Source: Ulva prolifera (taxonomy: Eukaryota; Chlorophyta; Ulvophyceae; Ulvales; Ulvaceae). From it: a stretch of 64,000 bases of DNA. The stretch is taken from contig CM041196.1 in NCBI GenBank assembly GCA_023078555.1, positions 9,070,985 to 9,134,984 of the forward strand, written 5' to 3'. The notes beneath the pieces are model-generated. The model ran no database searches, had not been told where the DNA came from, and saw only the letters and a list, made by a program, of their open reading frames with translations. Shown here piece by piece: positions 23,406-36,191 of the stretch (position 1 is the stretch's first letter; each line of letters opens with the position of its first letter). The translations under genes were made by a program, and so were the position numbers.

Positions 23406-23752
23406 TGTCAGAAAAGCTATCTTTGTGCAGGTCAGGACGCGCAGTCCTTGTTCAGGTCAGGTCAGTACAGCCAGCATCTCATACCTGCTGCGCACAGAGG
23501 TAGAACCGAGAGATGCTTAAGGGAAGTGCTAGTACCGGGAAACAGTAGAGAGAATGGTTACAGATCTCAGTGTGCACATGCTTATATGCACACTGAACAC
23601 ACAAGGTTACGGCGGGAAACCCTCACGGGATCTCTCTCACTACATCGAGACAATCTCGGCTGGCGGCTTACCCCTGCACTGGATCCGCGGATCGTCCGTG
23701 CATGGGTGCACCTGTCACCACACTGCTGCCCGCAGGCTCATGCATTGTGACA
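23406..23752 (-). repeat. 5' LTR of the copia element
   Basis: The 347-bp copy matches 17177-17523. It is followed by GCGGG (23753-23757), the right target-site duplicate, and then satellite sequence. Confidence 0.97.
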
Positions 23753-26700
23753 GCGGGCTACGTGGTGAAGGGCGATTTTATCAACCATTGCGCTATGATC
23801 GGTGCATCTATTCAGTGCAAACATCATTTGTTGAGCATTACCTGACTCGGTTTTGCTTCCCATCAAAAGATCTCTCCCGGTAACATTCCGGGCGGACCAT
23901 GCATACCACGCGTGCCGCTTGGTGGAGGGCGAATTTAGCAGCCCTTGCGGTGTGATCGGTGCATATATCGTGTGCAAACATCATTTGTGGTGTATTGCTT
24001 GAATCGGTTTCGCTTCACATCAAAAGATTTCTCCCGCTAACATTCCGGGTGGACCATGCATAACACGCAGGCCGCGTGGTGAAGGGCGAATTTATCAACC
24101 ATTGCGCTATGATCGGTGCATCTATTCAGTGCAAACATCATTTGTTGAGCATTACCTGACTCGGTTTTGCTTCCCATCAAAAGATCTCTCCCGGTAACAT
24201 TCCGGGCGGACCATGCATACCACGCGTGCCGCTTGGTGGAGGGCGAATTTAGCAGCCCTTGCGGTGTGATCGGTGCATATATCGTGTGCAAACATCATTT
24301 GTGGTGTATTGCTTGAATCGGTTTCGCTTCACATCAAAAGATTTCACCCGCTAACATTCCGGGCGCACCATGCATACCACGGGTGCCGCGTGGTGGAGGG
24401 CGAATTTAGCAGCCCTTGCGGTGTGATCGGTGCATATATCGTGTGCAAACATCATTTGTGATGTATTGCTTGAATCGGTTTCGCTTCACATCAAAATATT
24501 TCTCCCGCTAACATTCCGGGCGCACCATGCATACCACGCGTGCCGCTTGGTGGAGGGCGAATTCATCAGCCATTTCGGTGTGATCGGTGCATATATCCTG
24601 TGCAAACATCATTTGTGGTGTATTGCTTGAATCGGTTTCGCTTCACATCAAAAGATTTCTCCCGCTAACATTCCGGGTGGACCATGCATAACACGGAGGC
24701 CGCGTGGTGGAGGGCGAATTTAGCAGCCCTTGCGGTGTGATCGGTGCATATATCGTGTGCAAACATCATTTGTGATGTATTGCTTGAATCGGTTTCGCTT
24801 CACATCAAAAGATTTCTCCCGCTAACATTCCGGGCGCACCATGCATACCACGCGTGCCGCGTGGTGGAGGGCGAATTTATCAGCCATTTCGGTGTGATCG
24901 GTGCATATATCGTGTGCAAACATCATTTGAGGTGTATTGCTTGAATCGGTTTCGCTTCACATCAAAAGATTTCTCCCGCTAACATTCCGGGCGCACCATG
25001 CATACCACGCGTGCCGCGTGGTGGAGGGCGAATTGATCAGCCCTTGCGCTGTGATCGGTGCATATATCCTGTGCAAACATCATGTGTTGAGCATTACCTG
25101 ACTCGGTTTTGCTTCACATCAAAAGATCTCTCCCAGTAACATTCCGGGTTGACCATGCATACCACGCAGGCCGCGTGGTGAAGGGCGAATTTATCAACCA
25201 TTGCGCTATTATCGGTGCATCTATTCAGTGCAAACATCATTTGTTGGGTATTATTTGACTCAGTTTTGCTTCCCATCAAAACATCTCTCCCGGTAACATT
25301 CCGGGCCCACCATGCATAACACGCGGGCTACGTGGTGAAGGGCGAATTTATCAACCATTGCGCTATGATCGGTGCATCTATTCAGTGCAAACATCATTTG
25401 TTGAGTATTACCTGACTCAGTTTTGCTTCCCGTCAAAAGATCTCTCCCGGTAACAGTCCGGGCGGACCATGCATACCACGCGTGCCGTGTGGTGGAGGGC
25501 GAATTTATCAGCCCTTGCGGTGTGATCGGTGCATATATCGTGTGCAAACATCATTTGTGATGTATTGCTTGAATCGGTTTCGCTTCACATCAAAAGATTT
25601 CACCCGGTAACATTCCGGGCGGACCATGCATACCACGCGTGCCGCTTGGTGGAGGGCGAATTTAGCAGCCCTTGCGGTGTGATCGGTGCATATATCGTGT
25701 GCAAACATCATTTGTGGTGTATTGCTTGAATTGGTTTTGCTTCACATCAAAAGATCTCTCCCGGTAACATTCCGGGCGGACCATGCATACCACGCGTGCC
25801 GCGTGGTGGAGGGCAAATTTATCAGCCCTTGCTCTGTGATTTGTGCATATATCCAGTGCAAACATCATTTGTTGTGTATTGCTTGAATCGGTTTCGCTTC
25901 ACATCAAAAGATTTCTCCCGCTAACATTCCAGGTGGACCATGCATAACACGCAGGCCGCGTTGTGAAGGGCGAATTTATCAACCATTGCGCTATTATCGG
26001 TGCATCTATTCAGTGCAAACATCATTTGTTGGGTATTATTTGACTCAGTTTTGCTTCTCGTCAAAAGATCTCTCCCGGTAACATTCCGGGCGGACCATGC
26101 ATACCACGCGTGCCGCTTGGTGGAGGGCGAATTTATCAGCCATTTCGGTGTGATCGGTGCATCTATTCAGTGCAAACATCATTTGTTTAGTATTACCTGA
26201 CTCAGTTTTGCTTCCCGTCAACAGATCTCTCCCGGTAACATTCCGGGCGGACCATGCATACCACGCGTGCCGTGTGGTGAAGGGCGAATTTATCAACCAT
26301 TGCGCTATGATCGGTGCATCTATTCAGTGCAAACATCATTTTTTGAGTATTACCGGACTCGGTTTTGCTTCCCATCAAAAGATCTCTCCCGGTAACATTC
26401 CGGGCGGATCATGCATAGCGTGCGTGCTGCTTGGTGGAGGGCGAATTTAGCAGCCCTTGCGGTGTGAACGGTGCATCTATCCTGTGCAAACATGATTTTT
26501 GGCGTATTGCTTGAATCGGTTTTGCCTCACATCAAAAGATCTCTCCCGGTAACATTCCGGGCGGACCATGCATAGCGTGCGTGCTGCTTGGTGGAGGGCG
26601 AATTTAGCAGCCCTTGCGGTGTGATCGGTGCATATATCCTGTGCAAACATCATTTTTTGAGTATTACCGGACTCGGTTTTGCTTCCCATCAAAAGATCTC

Positions 26701-28905
26701 TCCCGGTAACAGTCCGGGCAGATCATGCATAGCGTGCGTGCTGCTTGGTGGAGGGCGAATTTAGCAGCCCTTGTGGTGTGATCAGTGCATATATCATGTG
26801 CAAACATCATTTGTCAAGTATCACCTGACTCGAATTTGCTTTACATGAAAAGATCTCTCCCGGTAACATTCCGGGCGGACCATGCATACCACGTGTGCCG
26901 CGTGGTGGAGGGCGAAATAAGCAGCCCTTGCGGTGTGATCGGTGCATATATCCTGTGCAAACATCATTTGTGACGTATTGCTTGAATCGGTTTTTCTTCC
27001 CATCAAAAGATCTCTCCCGGTAACATTCCGGGCGGACCATGCATACCACGCGTGCCGCGTGGTGGAGGGCGAATTTAGCACCCCTTGGGGTGTGATCGGT
27101 GCATATATCCTGTGCAAACATCATTTTTTGAGTATTACCGGACTCGGTTTTGCTTCCCATCAAAAGATCTCTCCCGGTAACAGTCCGGGCGGATCATGCA
27201 TAGCGTGCGTGCTGCTTGGTGGAGGACGAATTTAGCAGCCCTTGCGGTGTGATCGGTGCATCTATCCTGTGCAAACATGATTTTTGGCGTATTGCTTGAA
27301 TCGGTTTTGCCTCACATCAAAAGATCTCTCCCGGTAACATTCCGGGCGGACCATGCATACCACGTGTGCCGCGTGGTGGAGGGCGAATTAAGCAGCCCTT
27401 GCGGTGTGATCAGTGCATATATCATGTGCAAACATCATTTGTCAAGTATCACCTGACTCGAATTTGCTTTACATGAAAAGATCTCTCCCGGTAACATTCC
27501 GGGCGGATCATGCATAGCGTGCGTGCTGCTTGGTGGAGGGCGAATTTAGCAGCCCTTGCGGTGTGATCGGTGCATCTATCCTGTGCAAACATGATTTTTG
27601 GCGTATTGCTTGAATCGGTTTTGCCTCACATCAAAAGATCTCTCCCGGTAACATTCCGGGCGGACCATGCATAGCGTGCGTGCTGCTTGGTGGAGGGCGA
27701 ATTTAGCAGCCCTTGCGGTGTGATCGGTGCATATATCCTGTGCAAACATCATTTGTGGCGTATTGCTTGAATCAAGTTTGCTTCCCATCGAAAGATCTCT
27801 CCCAGTAACATTCCGGGCGGACCATGCATACCACGCGTGCCGCGTGGTGGAGGGCAAATTTAGCAGCCCTTGCGCTGTGATCGGTGCATATATCCTGTGC
27901 AAACATCATCTGTTGCGTGTTGCTTGAATCAAGTTTGCTTCCCATCGAAAGATCTCTCCCAGTAACATTCCGGGCGGACCATGCATACCACGTGTGCCGC
28001 GTGGTGGAGGGCGAATTAAGCAGCCCTTGCGGTGTGATCAGTGCATATATCATGTGCAAACATCATTTGTCAAGTATCACCTGACTCGAATTTGCTTTAC
28101 ATGAAAAGATCTCTCCCGGTAACATTCCGGGCGGACCATGCATACCACGTGTGCCGCGTGGTGGAGGGCGAATTAAGCAGCCCTTGCGGTGTGATCAGTG
28201 CATATATCATGTGCAAACATCATTTGTCAAGTATCACCTGACTCGAATTTGCTTTACATGAAAAGATCTCTCCCGGTAACATTCCGGGCGGATCATGCAT
28301 AGCGTGCGTGCAGCTTGGTGGAGGGCGAATTTAGCAGCCCTTGCGGTGTGATCGGTGCATCTATCCTGTGCAAACATGATTTTTGGCGTATTGCTTGAAT
28401 CGGTTTTGCCTCACATCAAAAGATCTCTCCCGGTAACATTCCGGGCGGACCATGCATAGCGTGCGTGCTGCTTGGTGGAGGGCGAATTTAGCAGCCCTTG
28501 CGGTGTGATCGGTGCATATATCCTGTGCAAACATCATTTGTGACGTATTGCTTGAATCGGTTTTTCTTCCCATCAAAAGATCTCTCCCGGTAACATTCCG
28601 GGCGGACCATGCATACCACGCGTGCCGCGTGGTGGAGGGCGAATTTAGCACCCCTTGGGGTGTGATCGGTGCATATATCCTGTGCAAACATCATTTTTTG
28701 AGTATTACCGGACTCGGTTTTGCTTCCCATCAAAAGATCTCTCCCGGTAACAGTCCGGGCAGATCATGCATAGCGTGCGTGCTGCTTGGTGGAGGGCGAA
28801 TTTAGCAGCCCTTGCGGTGTGATTGGTGCATATATCCTGTGCACATCTGTTGCGTATTGCTTGAATCGGTTTTGCCTCACATCAAAAGATTCTCCCGGTA
28901 ACATT
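23753..28905. repeat. 157-bp satellite array, right block (~33 monomers)
   Basis: This continues the left block after the copia element. The first half resembles the left array. From about 26,400 a variant type with CATAGCGTGCGTGCTGCTTGG becomes common, and monomers with CAAGTATCACCTGACTCGAATTTG appear. A 10-mer (1,570 bp) is nearly repeated (26,942 and 28,512) and a 5-mer (785 bp) at 27,576 and 28,361. The last monomer is shortened and diverged, and the array stops at about 28,905 in unrelated sequence. This is a typical array edge where older variants survive. Confidence 0.96.
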
Positions 28906-31900
28906 CTGTTGACTTGTCGGGTAGCGCAGGGAGCGGGGCACCCTAGCGAGCGTACAGAAACGACAGGAGAGAAAGACAGGGGTAACAATGCCGCGCACGA
29001 TGGAATGACTGGAACAGAAGCGCCCCAATCGACCAAAGGTAATTGTTTCGATCACAGCAAAACACTTGGAATATATGTGCCCAGGCCCATCCTTGCTTTG
29101 TGCTGTCCTCGCTACTGATAGCTCTGTGGAACTGTGGAATTGCGCTGCTCGTTGATCTCTGTATGGATCAGGGTGCAGCATCCCGCGAGATCTGGCGATC
29201 TTCTGCGGGCATTGGGATTTGGCATGTATCATCCTTCGTCAATCCAATGCAGCCACATCTTGTTGCATGGATACGCAGACGTAGATTGGCTGGCATGGTC
29301 TTTGACGCTGCACCCTTGGCGTGCGCAAGCGCAGACCAGAGGTATGCATGCGCCGCATGCATGACGTGTCATGTACTGAGCGGGCACTTCGCACTGCCAA
29401 AAGGCTGTGGCATAAGGTGGCATGATACATGGGATTGGTATGCGAGACTATACATGTTGAGAAATGCTAGTGGCACTTTTGGGCTTGTTGAATTACGCAC
29501 ATGTAGCTGTATGCATGCAGCTCATGCGCACAGCTGTGACGTGGTACAGGCTGGCATTCTGAGGTATTCTTTGGTATACTTTCGGCTGGCTCAAGTTTGC
29601 AAGGCACTAGCCTGAGATACATACACATGTATCCACAATGGGTGCCTGCTTTTCTGGAATAGGTGTGCTTCTGAGCGAACAGATTTGGCCATTACAACAC
29701 CAGCACGCCTCGCATTCGCTCGTGCGCAGTTTCTTTTCCGCCTCCTGGACCGAACTACCCGGCCGGTGCAACGTTCTTGTGCACTGTGCGGGTGCAAGTA
29801 CTAGTGAACTCAACAGAGAAGTCTTGGCGGTCAGAACATCGCTAATGGGGCCATTCGCTGTAGACGACACGGTAAGTAGCATCCAAGGTGGGCTAAGCTT
29901 GCACAAGCGGCGCACCAGCACGCACGATGTGCATGTGCACGTATGCATGGGAGAGCAACGCCCAGAACGACAGAATCTGTAGTGCACGAGAGCAGGCGTG
30001 GATGGCACAGTTGAGTAGAGGGCGTTTTTGTGAGTCTCACGATCCTCGCACAGGTGCGCATATGGTGCACTGTGTGGGCCGGCATGGCGTATTCACTGCC
30101 CTGAGCACAACCATTATCGTGCAGCCTGTGGCGGGTTCGCTGGCCAGATCTCGGATCCATGATAGCAATACGTTGCTGGATTAGTTAGCGCCGTCGTGGA
30201 CGTGGCATGTGGTGGGAGTCTGAGATGCCACCGGGCTGATACGGAGTCTCGTACCGGCGAGAGTTTGTGGAGACATAACACAGTGGGTGATCAGTTGTCT
30301 GTAAAATTTTCAGAGATAAATCAGGCGATCTTTCGTAGTTGGGGCTGATTGCGCTCTCAGTGGGCTTGGCCACCCAGCACCGCGCCCTTAGACCGCTCTG
30401 ACACCCCTGCCGCACGGGCCACAGCTGCGCAACAATCCTGTCCTTTGGATGCAAACAGCACAGTCTGATTTAAAGTCTACGGGGCTTGACTGCTGTGCAT
30501 TCCGCCAGGCAGTCTGTGGGTGGGCCTGATGATTCACAGACTTGAATGGCCCCATTGGCTTTTTCCTGACCGTTGGTGATGAAATCCTAGGGAAACGGGC
30601 GCAATATACAAGAGTCATTCAAATCGTCTGTTTTCATATTATTATGATAGGCACCGATCCCAGTGCGGCGGCCGGCGCAGTCGACCCAACGTCGGTGTGA
30701 GACTATTCCAGCGACACGCCTGTGTGAATCTCGCAGGCAGGGGGCCAGATGCTGAAACAGCACCCTCGCTGACACGTCTAATCAATATGAATCAGTAACA
30801 GTAGATCACACGCGCAAATAAATGTTCGAAAACTGCAACCAGCGCCCGCAGAGAAGGGATGGAGCACTGAGCACCACACTCAGGCGACGTCGATGACACG
30901 GTTAAGTAAGTCCAAAGTTGACCAAGCCACCCTGAGGATTCAGAGTATTTTTGGCAAGGACTACCTACGGTCTATCTGCATCCAACTGATAGCGGCACAG
31001 ATCAGCCAGATCACCGCGAGCTGCGCACAGCCGCACTCCACTATGGCACTGGCAGACGATGTCGATCACGCAAAAAGGCCTAACAATCATCTATTGTACT
31101 ACATATCTAGCAGAAAAGGGCATGAAACCGCATGATCACAAGGCGAAGCATCACCGGCACTCGCACGCCAAAGCAGCCCCGGTGCTAGCTAGCCCACCCA
31201 GGAGCACACTTCGACTGGCCTTGGGAATGCCAAACATGCCTGAGGGGGCATTGAACTGCATCCACGTTATCGGAGACGGCAGTAGCAGTCCGCCACGACA
31301 CACAGCCACTTGGCTATGCTGCTTGCGCACACTGAAGCGCTCGTCACACTCGTCATGCATCATCAGGAGCCTGCGGATGCACAACATACAACCGCAGAAC
31401 ATCACGAAACGGTTTGTCGGGGTGTTGACTACAATCACGCGACTATTCGCAATGGTTTATGGCGCGGAAATCGAGTTCAAGCAACCAGAGCAGCTCGTAC
31501 TCTACGCTACCGGTGCCAGTCCCTGGTAGAGTCGTTCTCGTAGTGCGTGTCAGCGCTTGCACCGTGGGTTGAAGCGGAAGGCCCGCGCAGAGCTTGCCAG
31601 CTTCACTGCTCGCTCACATTCCGCGTAGGTCGTGTGCTGGATGTTGCCGCAAGGAGCTCGTCGCAAGCGCCCGCGCGCCGAAGCAGGGGAACCATGCCTC
31701 GCTGAAGGCGTACAGATTGATGCTGTGCAATCCCCGGATGAAATTCGGTACCAAAACCTGAATCAACCTGTCACGGTTCCTGAAGAACGTGCTATTGCCT
31801 TGCTCCAAGTGCGCCACTTCGCTGGGCCTCCACGGTGAATCTGTGTCTGCTTAGAGGGAGCTCGAGTGATGCAGAACATGACATTGCCTCAGCAACTGCG

Positions 31901-32785
31901 ACAGCTCATACACGCACTGTTCACAACCGCTTTCTTCACGTATGTATGTCCGGCGATACTGCAATCTGTGGCAGCATCAAAATCACATTGCACACAGTCT
32001 GTGCCAAGGCAGGCAGCTCATGTTCAAGGGACACCAGCAACGCCGCAACAATGTGACGACAACCACACCCCCTGCCATTGTTTGCATTCCTGTGCGCTGG
32101 CCTGAGTTGATACCAGCCCCTTCAACCCGTCTTTGCTTCCCTCCTCATGATTCGATTGTGCGCGACATTACAGCGACGGCAAATGAGCACACAAGTGCCA
32201 GCCACAACAGCAGCTGCCCATGCCCCGTCGCTCGATTTGATGAGCCGTACCTGCTCGTACCAGCTGGATCCGGCAAAACCCCTCTGCATGCAGGGCCATA
32301 TCAGCTTCCTAGACACCTCCAGCTATCAGCTGCAAGCCGCGCTCTCTGACCCCGTCCCACGCGGCACCGCTGCCAACTGGCTTGCCGCACTCGAGGCCCA
32401 ACAGGGAATGCCGTGCAGCCACACGCATGCACACGAGGTCCATGCATGCCACCGGCGCATGCCATGGAGGCAGCAGCGGCAGCTCCTCCTCCTGCAGCCA
32501 GGTCCGTGCACCAATGGCCACAGGTCTTTTTTTTGTTTATGCACCACAGCGCCAGTGTTTGTACCTCTGTGAAGGCAGTGCAGCAGCCTGTGCCCTCTGA
32601 TATTGGGCCGCGACGGCGACTGCGTGTCAGCTGCGGACCAGCAGCCAACAGGGTGTGGCATGCATGTGGTTGTGTGTGACACAGGCACATTTAAAGTGGG
32701 CCTGGGTGGCTGTGCAGCAGTGTTGGGTCGTCGGGCCCGTCGGCGGCTGCACAGAATGCCTTTGGAAGCTCAGATCTTATTTCAG
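28906..32785. other. array-flanking region without a supported gene
   Basis: This is mixed-composition DNA right of the satellite. Short ORFs on both strands overlap each other and show no family motif. One stretch on the + strand (about 29,700-29,870, ending in a GTAAGT donor) contains NVLVHCAGAS, which faintly recalls short-chain dehydrogenases or tyrosine phosphatases but lacks their catalytic residues. Near 32,280-32,410 a readable segment (MQGHISFLDTSSYQLQAALSD...) could be an upstream exon of the gene at 32,786. Several GCATGC sites occur. Confidence 0.5.
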
Positions 32786-34252
32786 GATGGCAGCCCTGGA
32801 AGTGCTGCAAGGCAACCGTGCCCTGCTGTGCAGAGGAGGCGGCGGATCACATGGCGGTCATGGTGCCGTGCATCGGCGGAGCGTGTGGCCGGCAGCCGGT
32901 GCAGCTGTGCGCGCGGTGCTTCTGTGTCAAGTACGTGAGGGACCTCGCCCCGGAGCTGTCCTGGAAGTGCTTCCAGGCGTGCCCAGGCCACAACCAGGTT
33001 CGCCGTGACCGCCACGCCGGCATCCCGGAACTCGCCAGGGCCCTCGCAAAGCAGTGCGCACACATCACGCGGGGCGCGCTGGAGCCGCTCCTCATCTTTG
33101 AGTTCCCGGTGCGCACCCGCAACTGCCTCCCGTGCCAGCACTGGCAGCCTGGCGCTCGCTGCAGGCATACAGAGTTCGAGGGACAGGGAGCACACTGCGC
33201 TGCTAGCAGCTGTCGATTAGATCTGCAAGGTGGCCGCGCGATACTCATGTGCTGCTCTGCATATGAGCTTGCACAGCACGTGTTTGGGATGCTCGGGCGG
33301 GTGCCAGTGCAGGCTTTTGTGGCCCATGAGGACGATGCTGCGCTGCGCTGCGCTGGCCCTGAACGTGCTGCAGCATGTGTGATCTTATTTCCTTCCAGGA
33401 ACCAGCGACCATATCTACTACGGTATGCTTGGGAACGCACCGTGCAGCGTGTCTGTCCATGGCTGTGCCGTGAAGCTACCGCAGGTCATCGATGTGTGCT
33501 CCAGATGCGACTCCGCACAATGCATGCAGGTGCAGATGCGGCACGACGAGCTCCTCAGCAGCGACGAGGCCCTGCCTTTCCTCAGCACATCAAGCCCATG
33601 CATGCATGGGCCGCGCTGTTCCGGGTCGCGGCGGAGCTGCAGGCGCATTGTGGAGGTCACGGCGGACCGTGGGACGTGGCCGACGCGGTCCGATGAGAGC
33701 TCCGGGGCCGCCCCGAAGATCAAGCGCACGCGCTTTGACATCTGCGTGTGCCTGCGCCGCGCTACCTCATCACCCGCGAAACCCCCCGCAGCACGCGGCA
33801 CGCAGCGCGCGCAGAGCCAGAGGCCGCCGTTGGCTGAAGCTGGCGGAGCGGCGGGGGCGCCTGTCGTCATGATTGAGGTCGCGGGCCCCAGCATCCGGAA
33901 CCGAGGACAGAGGGAGACCATGCATGCGAAAATGCAGGCGTGCCTTGATCCAGAGGCGGTGCAGGTGTGGGGCGGGCGGGGGGTGCGCGAGGACGCGGGC
34001 GGCAGCAGGACGTCGCTGTTCTTTGTGGCTGCAAGTGACCTGGAGGAGGCGCGCTTCCGGAAGACTCTGTCGCGTAGGATCGTGCTGGAGTGCATGCATG
34101 CGGGGGTGTGGGGGGCTGTGCCGGAGCACAGCAGGGCGTGGCGGCTGCGGCGTGCGATTGGTGAGCAGGCGCGGAACATCGTGGCCGTGACGTACGCGGG
34201 CCGCAGATCTGATTTGTGGGGGGGGCTGGATCAGCTGGCTGAATGTAAGTGA
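32786..34252 (+). CDS. Cys-rich protein of an unrecognised family, paralogue 1
   Basis: I do not recognise the family. Exon a (32,786-33,108) follows TTTCAG and ends in CCG at a GTGCGC donor. Its product has paired cysteines (KCCKATVPCC, VPC, LCARCF, CFQAC) and ends in LLIFEFP, suggesting a zinc-binding module. The last exon (33,485-34,252) follows ACCGCAG. It encodes a C-X2-C, a basic linker, FDICVCL, a low-complexity spacer, MIEVAGPSIRNRGQ, LFFVAASDLEEARF and RRSDLWGGL. A small middle exon near 33,399-33,422 is possible but unresolved. The end may be a GTAAGT donor at 34,244 rather than the nearby stop, so a further exon could exist. It aligns with 38,278-40,283 through both exons and shares the GTGCGC intron position. 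Function is unknown. Confidence 0.6.
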
Positions 34253-36191
34253 TGTGGGGTGAGATGCGATCCGGGTTTCACATGTGGTCAATCATGTGTG
34301 CAACGACACTTTGTGCCTGCGGCACACGGACCTCTGACGGTGTGGTGTTTGCCAGTGCACTGTGTTGGTGAGATGCTCGCGTGGCCACCGGGTCACCGAC
34401 TGGGCTCTGCATGTTCATACAGGCACCAATGTCGACAGCTCAGCAACACAGCATATGCATGCGGTGCCCCTCAGCAGCCATACTTCTAGCTGCAGCCATG
34501 ACAATGTACTGCAGCATTTCGTTGTTTGGCAGAACTGACATTTGCATGCGGGCACGCACGGAGCGGAGGCGGACAGCATGGGTCACTGACAGTAGCGTTT
34601 GCCAGTGGCATGCTGCAGTCTCTACCAGAGACTCTCTAGTGCAGTGGACCTGAAGCCGTTGAGGATGGATATTGATGTTTACACGAGATAACGATTAGAA
34701 ATCCGTAGGTAAACTGTGGCGTCTTGCCTTATTGTACCTACTGTGTTCAGAACAGTGTCAGCTGTGCCAGCCTGGCAGCAGCCCGCAGCACTGCAGTACT
34801 CGAGATAACGAGGTACAGTGTAGCTGCAGCGAAATGGCATCAGGAGCGAGCACATGTGGCATGCAGCATGGGCTCCGCAGAGGCGTTGGGTTTCTGCTGG
34901 AGAACCAGCTACATGTCTGGACTGCGGGGCCCCCCATGGGGCTCCGCAGTTCAAAGTGAACGTGGAAGTGGTGTGAAGGGACTGGTGGGCCAGCTCTGGC
35001 AGGATCTGCCTGTTCTCAAAGAGTTGTGATGCTGCAGCATGCTGCTGGCAGTGTGTGTGGCCATTTACACTGGCCAAGACTGCTATGAGAGTGGCTACTT
35101 GCCTACGCTTCTCTCATGTAGTGACCACTGTCAATGATCCCCAAAACAGTATCTGATTCCACTGCTGCCAGGTGTTTGTACATGCCGTTGACCACCGCTG
35201 CTGTGCAGGTGGGATGTGCACAGCTGTGGCAGCTTGGGTCGAACACCCCGAGACACGGAAGCTGTACTACACATCAGACCCACCTCTAGGTATCTGCCGT
35301 TCGATGTGCCCTCGAGGACGCCACCTGTCCCGGGCGGTGCTGGGAATGCAGCAACTGCCAGAAGGGTGCAATACTTGCTGCAGTGCTGGCATACATTTGG
35401 TATATAATTCAGACTAACACTGATGTCAGATGTGGTCTCATTCGCTCCGGGCGTGGACATCAGCACCAGCTGCATCCGATCCGGAAACGCACGATTGTGA
35501 CGTCGGCAGGTCTCGCAAAGCGCTGGCCACGGCCGCGAAGTAACGCATCCGAGCTGCAGGGAGACTGCCAGGATTGCTTGATCTTTAATATTTGTTGACA
35601 TATGATTAGATGCATCTAACTGTGGCCACGGGCCTATGAAAGCCACAGCCTCGAGCGTGACCCCGGGAACACAAAAAATGTGAGGTGTCATGGTGCCGCG
35701 AGACTACCACCCTCCTCCAGCTGCTTTGGTTATTTCAAAGCGACCATCGATGTAGCCGATGGACTGATACGGCCGTCCATCTGCCCCAACCGTATACAGC
35801 CTTGCTATGCGGTTGGAGCATGCATGCTCAGCTTTCAAGGCACACATGCATACTGTTGGTCGATCGGGTCCTGTTTACGGTGACCACTGTCTCGTGGCGG
35901 CTGCCGTCACACCTCGTGCGGTGTGAACCTGGCATGACATGTCCGTGGTCCCTCCGCCACCTGCGTCGACCGTCGATCGTGCAGAGAGATGTGGTGCGAG
36001 ATCTTTCTGGCATGCACCTGATATCTGCTGGCGACGGCCATAGACAACAGTGCCATGTCTCGAGGTAGAGGTGTTCAGAGGTGACAGGGACAGGCCGAAC
36101 ATGGCCACATGTTTGGAATTCGAATCGATCGGCGCGGAATCACGACGTGCCGAGATCTGACGTGGGTGCATCACGAATGATCGCCCGTGAT
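34253..36191. other. no supported gene
   Basis: Short overlapping ORFs are present on both strands with no recognisable motif. GAGCATGCATGCTC, a 14-bp perfect palindrome containing TGCATGCA, lies near 35,816. Otherwise I see nothing. Confidence 0.5.

Larger units (their letters stand above)
17177..23752 (-). mobile_element. Ty1/copia LTR retrotransposon, complete-looking
   Basis: The element is 6,576 bp with two 347-bp LTRs that read identical, a 5-bp target duplication (GCGGG), a primer-binding site, a polypurine tract and one uninterrupted gag-pol ORF on the - strand. Integrase precedes reverse transcriptase, which marks the Ty1/copia (Pseudoviridae) group. It sits inside a satellite monomer that is otherwise continuous across the gap. 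Identical LTRs mean a very recent insertion relative to the host substitution rate. It looks whole. Confidence 0.98.

Noticed and set aside
8731-28805. Dozens of 60-130 aa ORFs (MHISCANIIC..., MHTIYAPITP...) in the array
   Set aside because: They repeat every 157 bp, change frame between monomers because 157 is not a multiple of 3, and occur on both strands. They are satellite by-products.
8636-28905. CRISPR-like array
   Set aside because: Whole 157-bp units are repeated without unique spacers, in eukaryotic DNA with LTR elements. It is a tandem satellite.
29638-29982. Possible short-chain dehydrogenase or tyrosine phosphatase exon (NVLVHCAGAS)
   Set aside because: No Rossmann GxxxGxG, no YxxxK and no HCx5R Arg is present, and the neighbouring sequence gives no continuation.
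33512-33527. Acceptor at CATGCAG before GTGCAG in paralogue 1
   Set aside because: Alignment with paralogue 2 runs straight through (QCMQVQMR against SRVQVQKR), so it is coding sequence, not an intron end.
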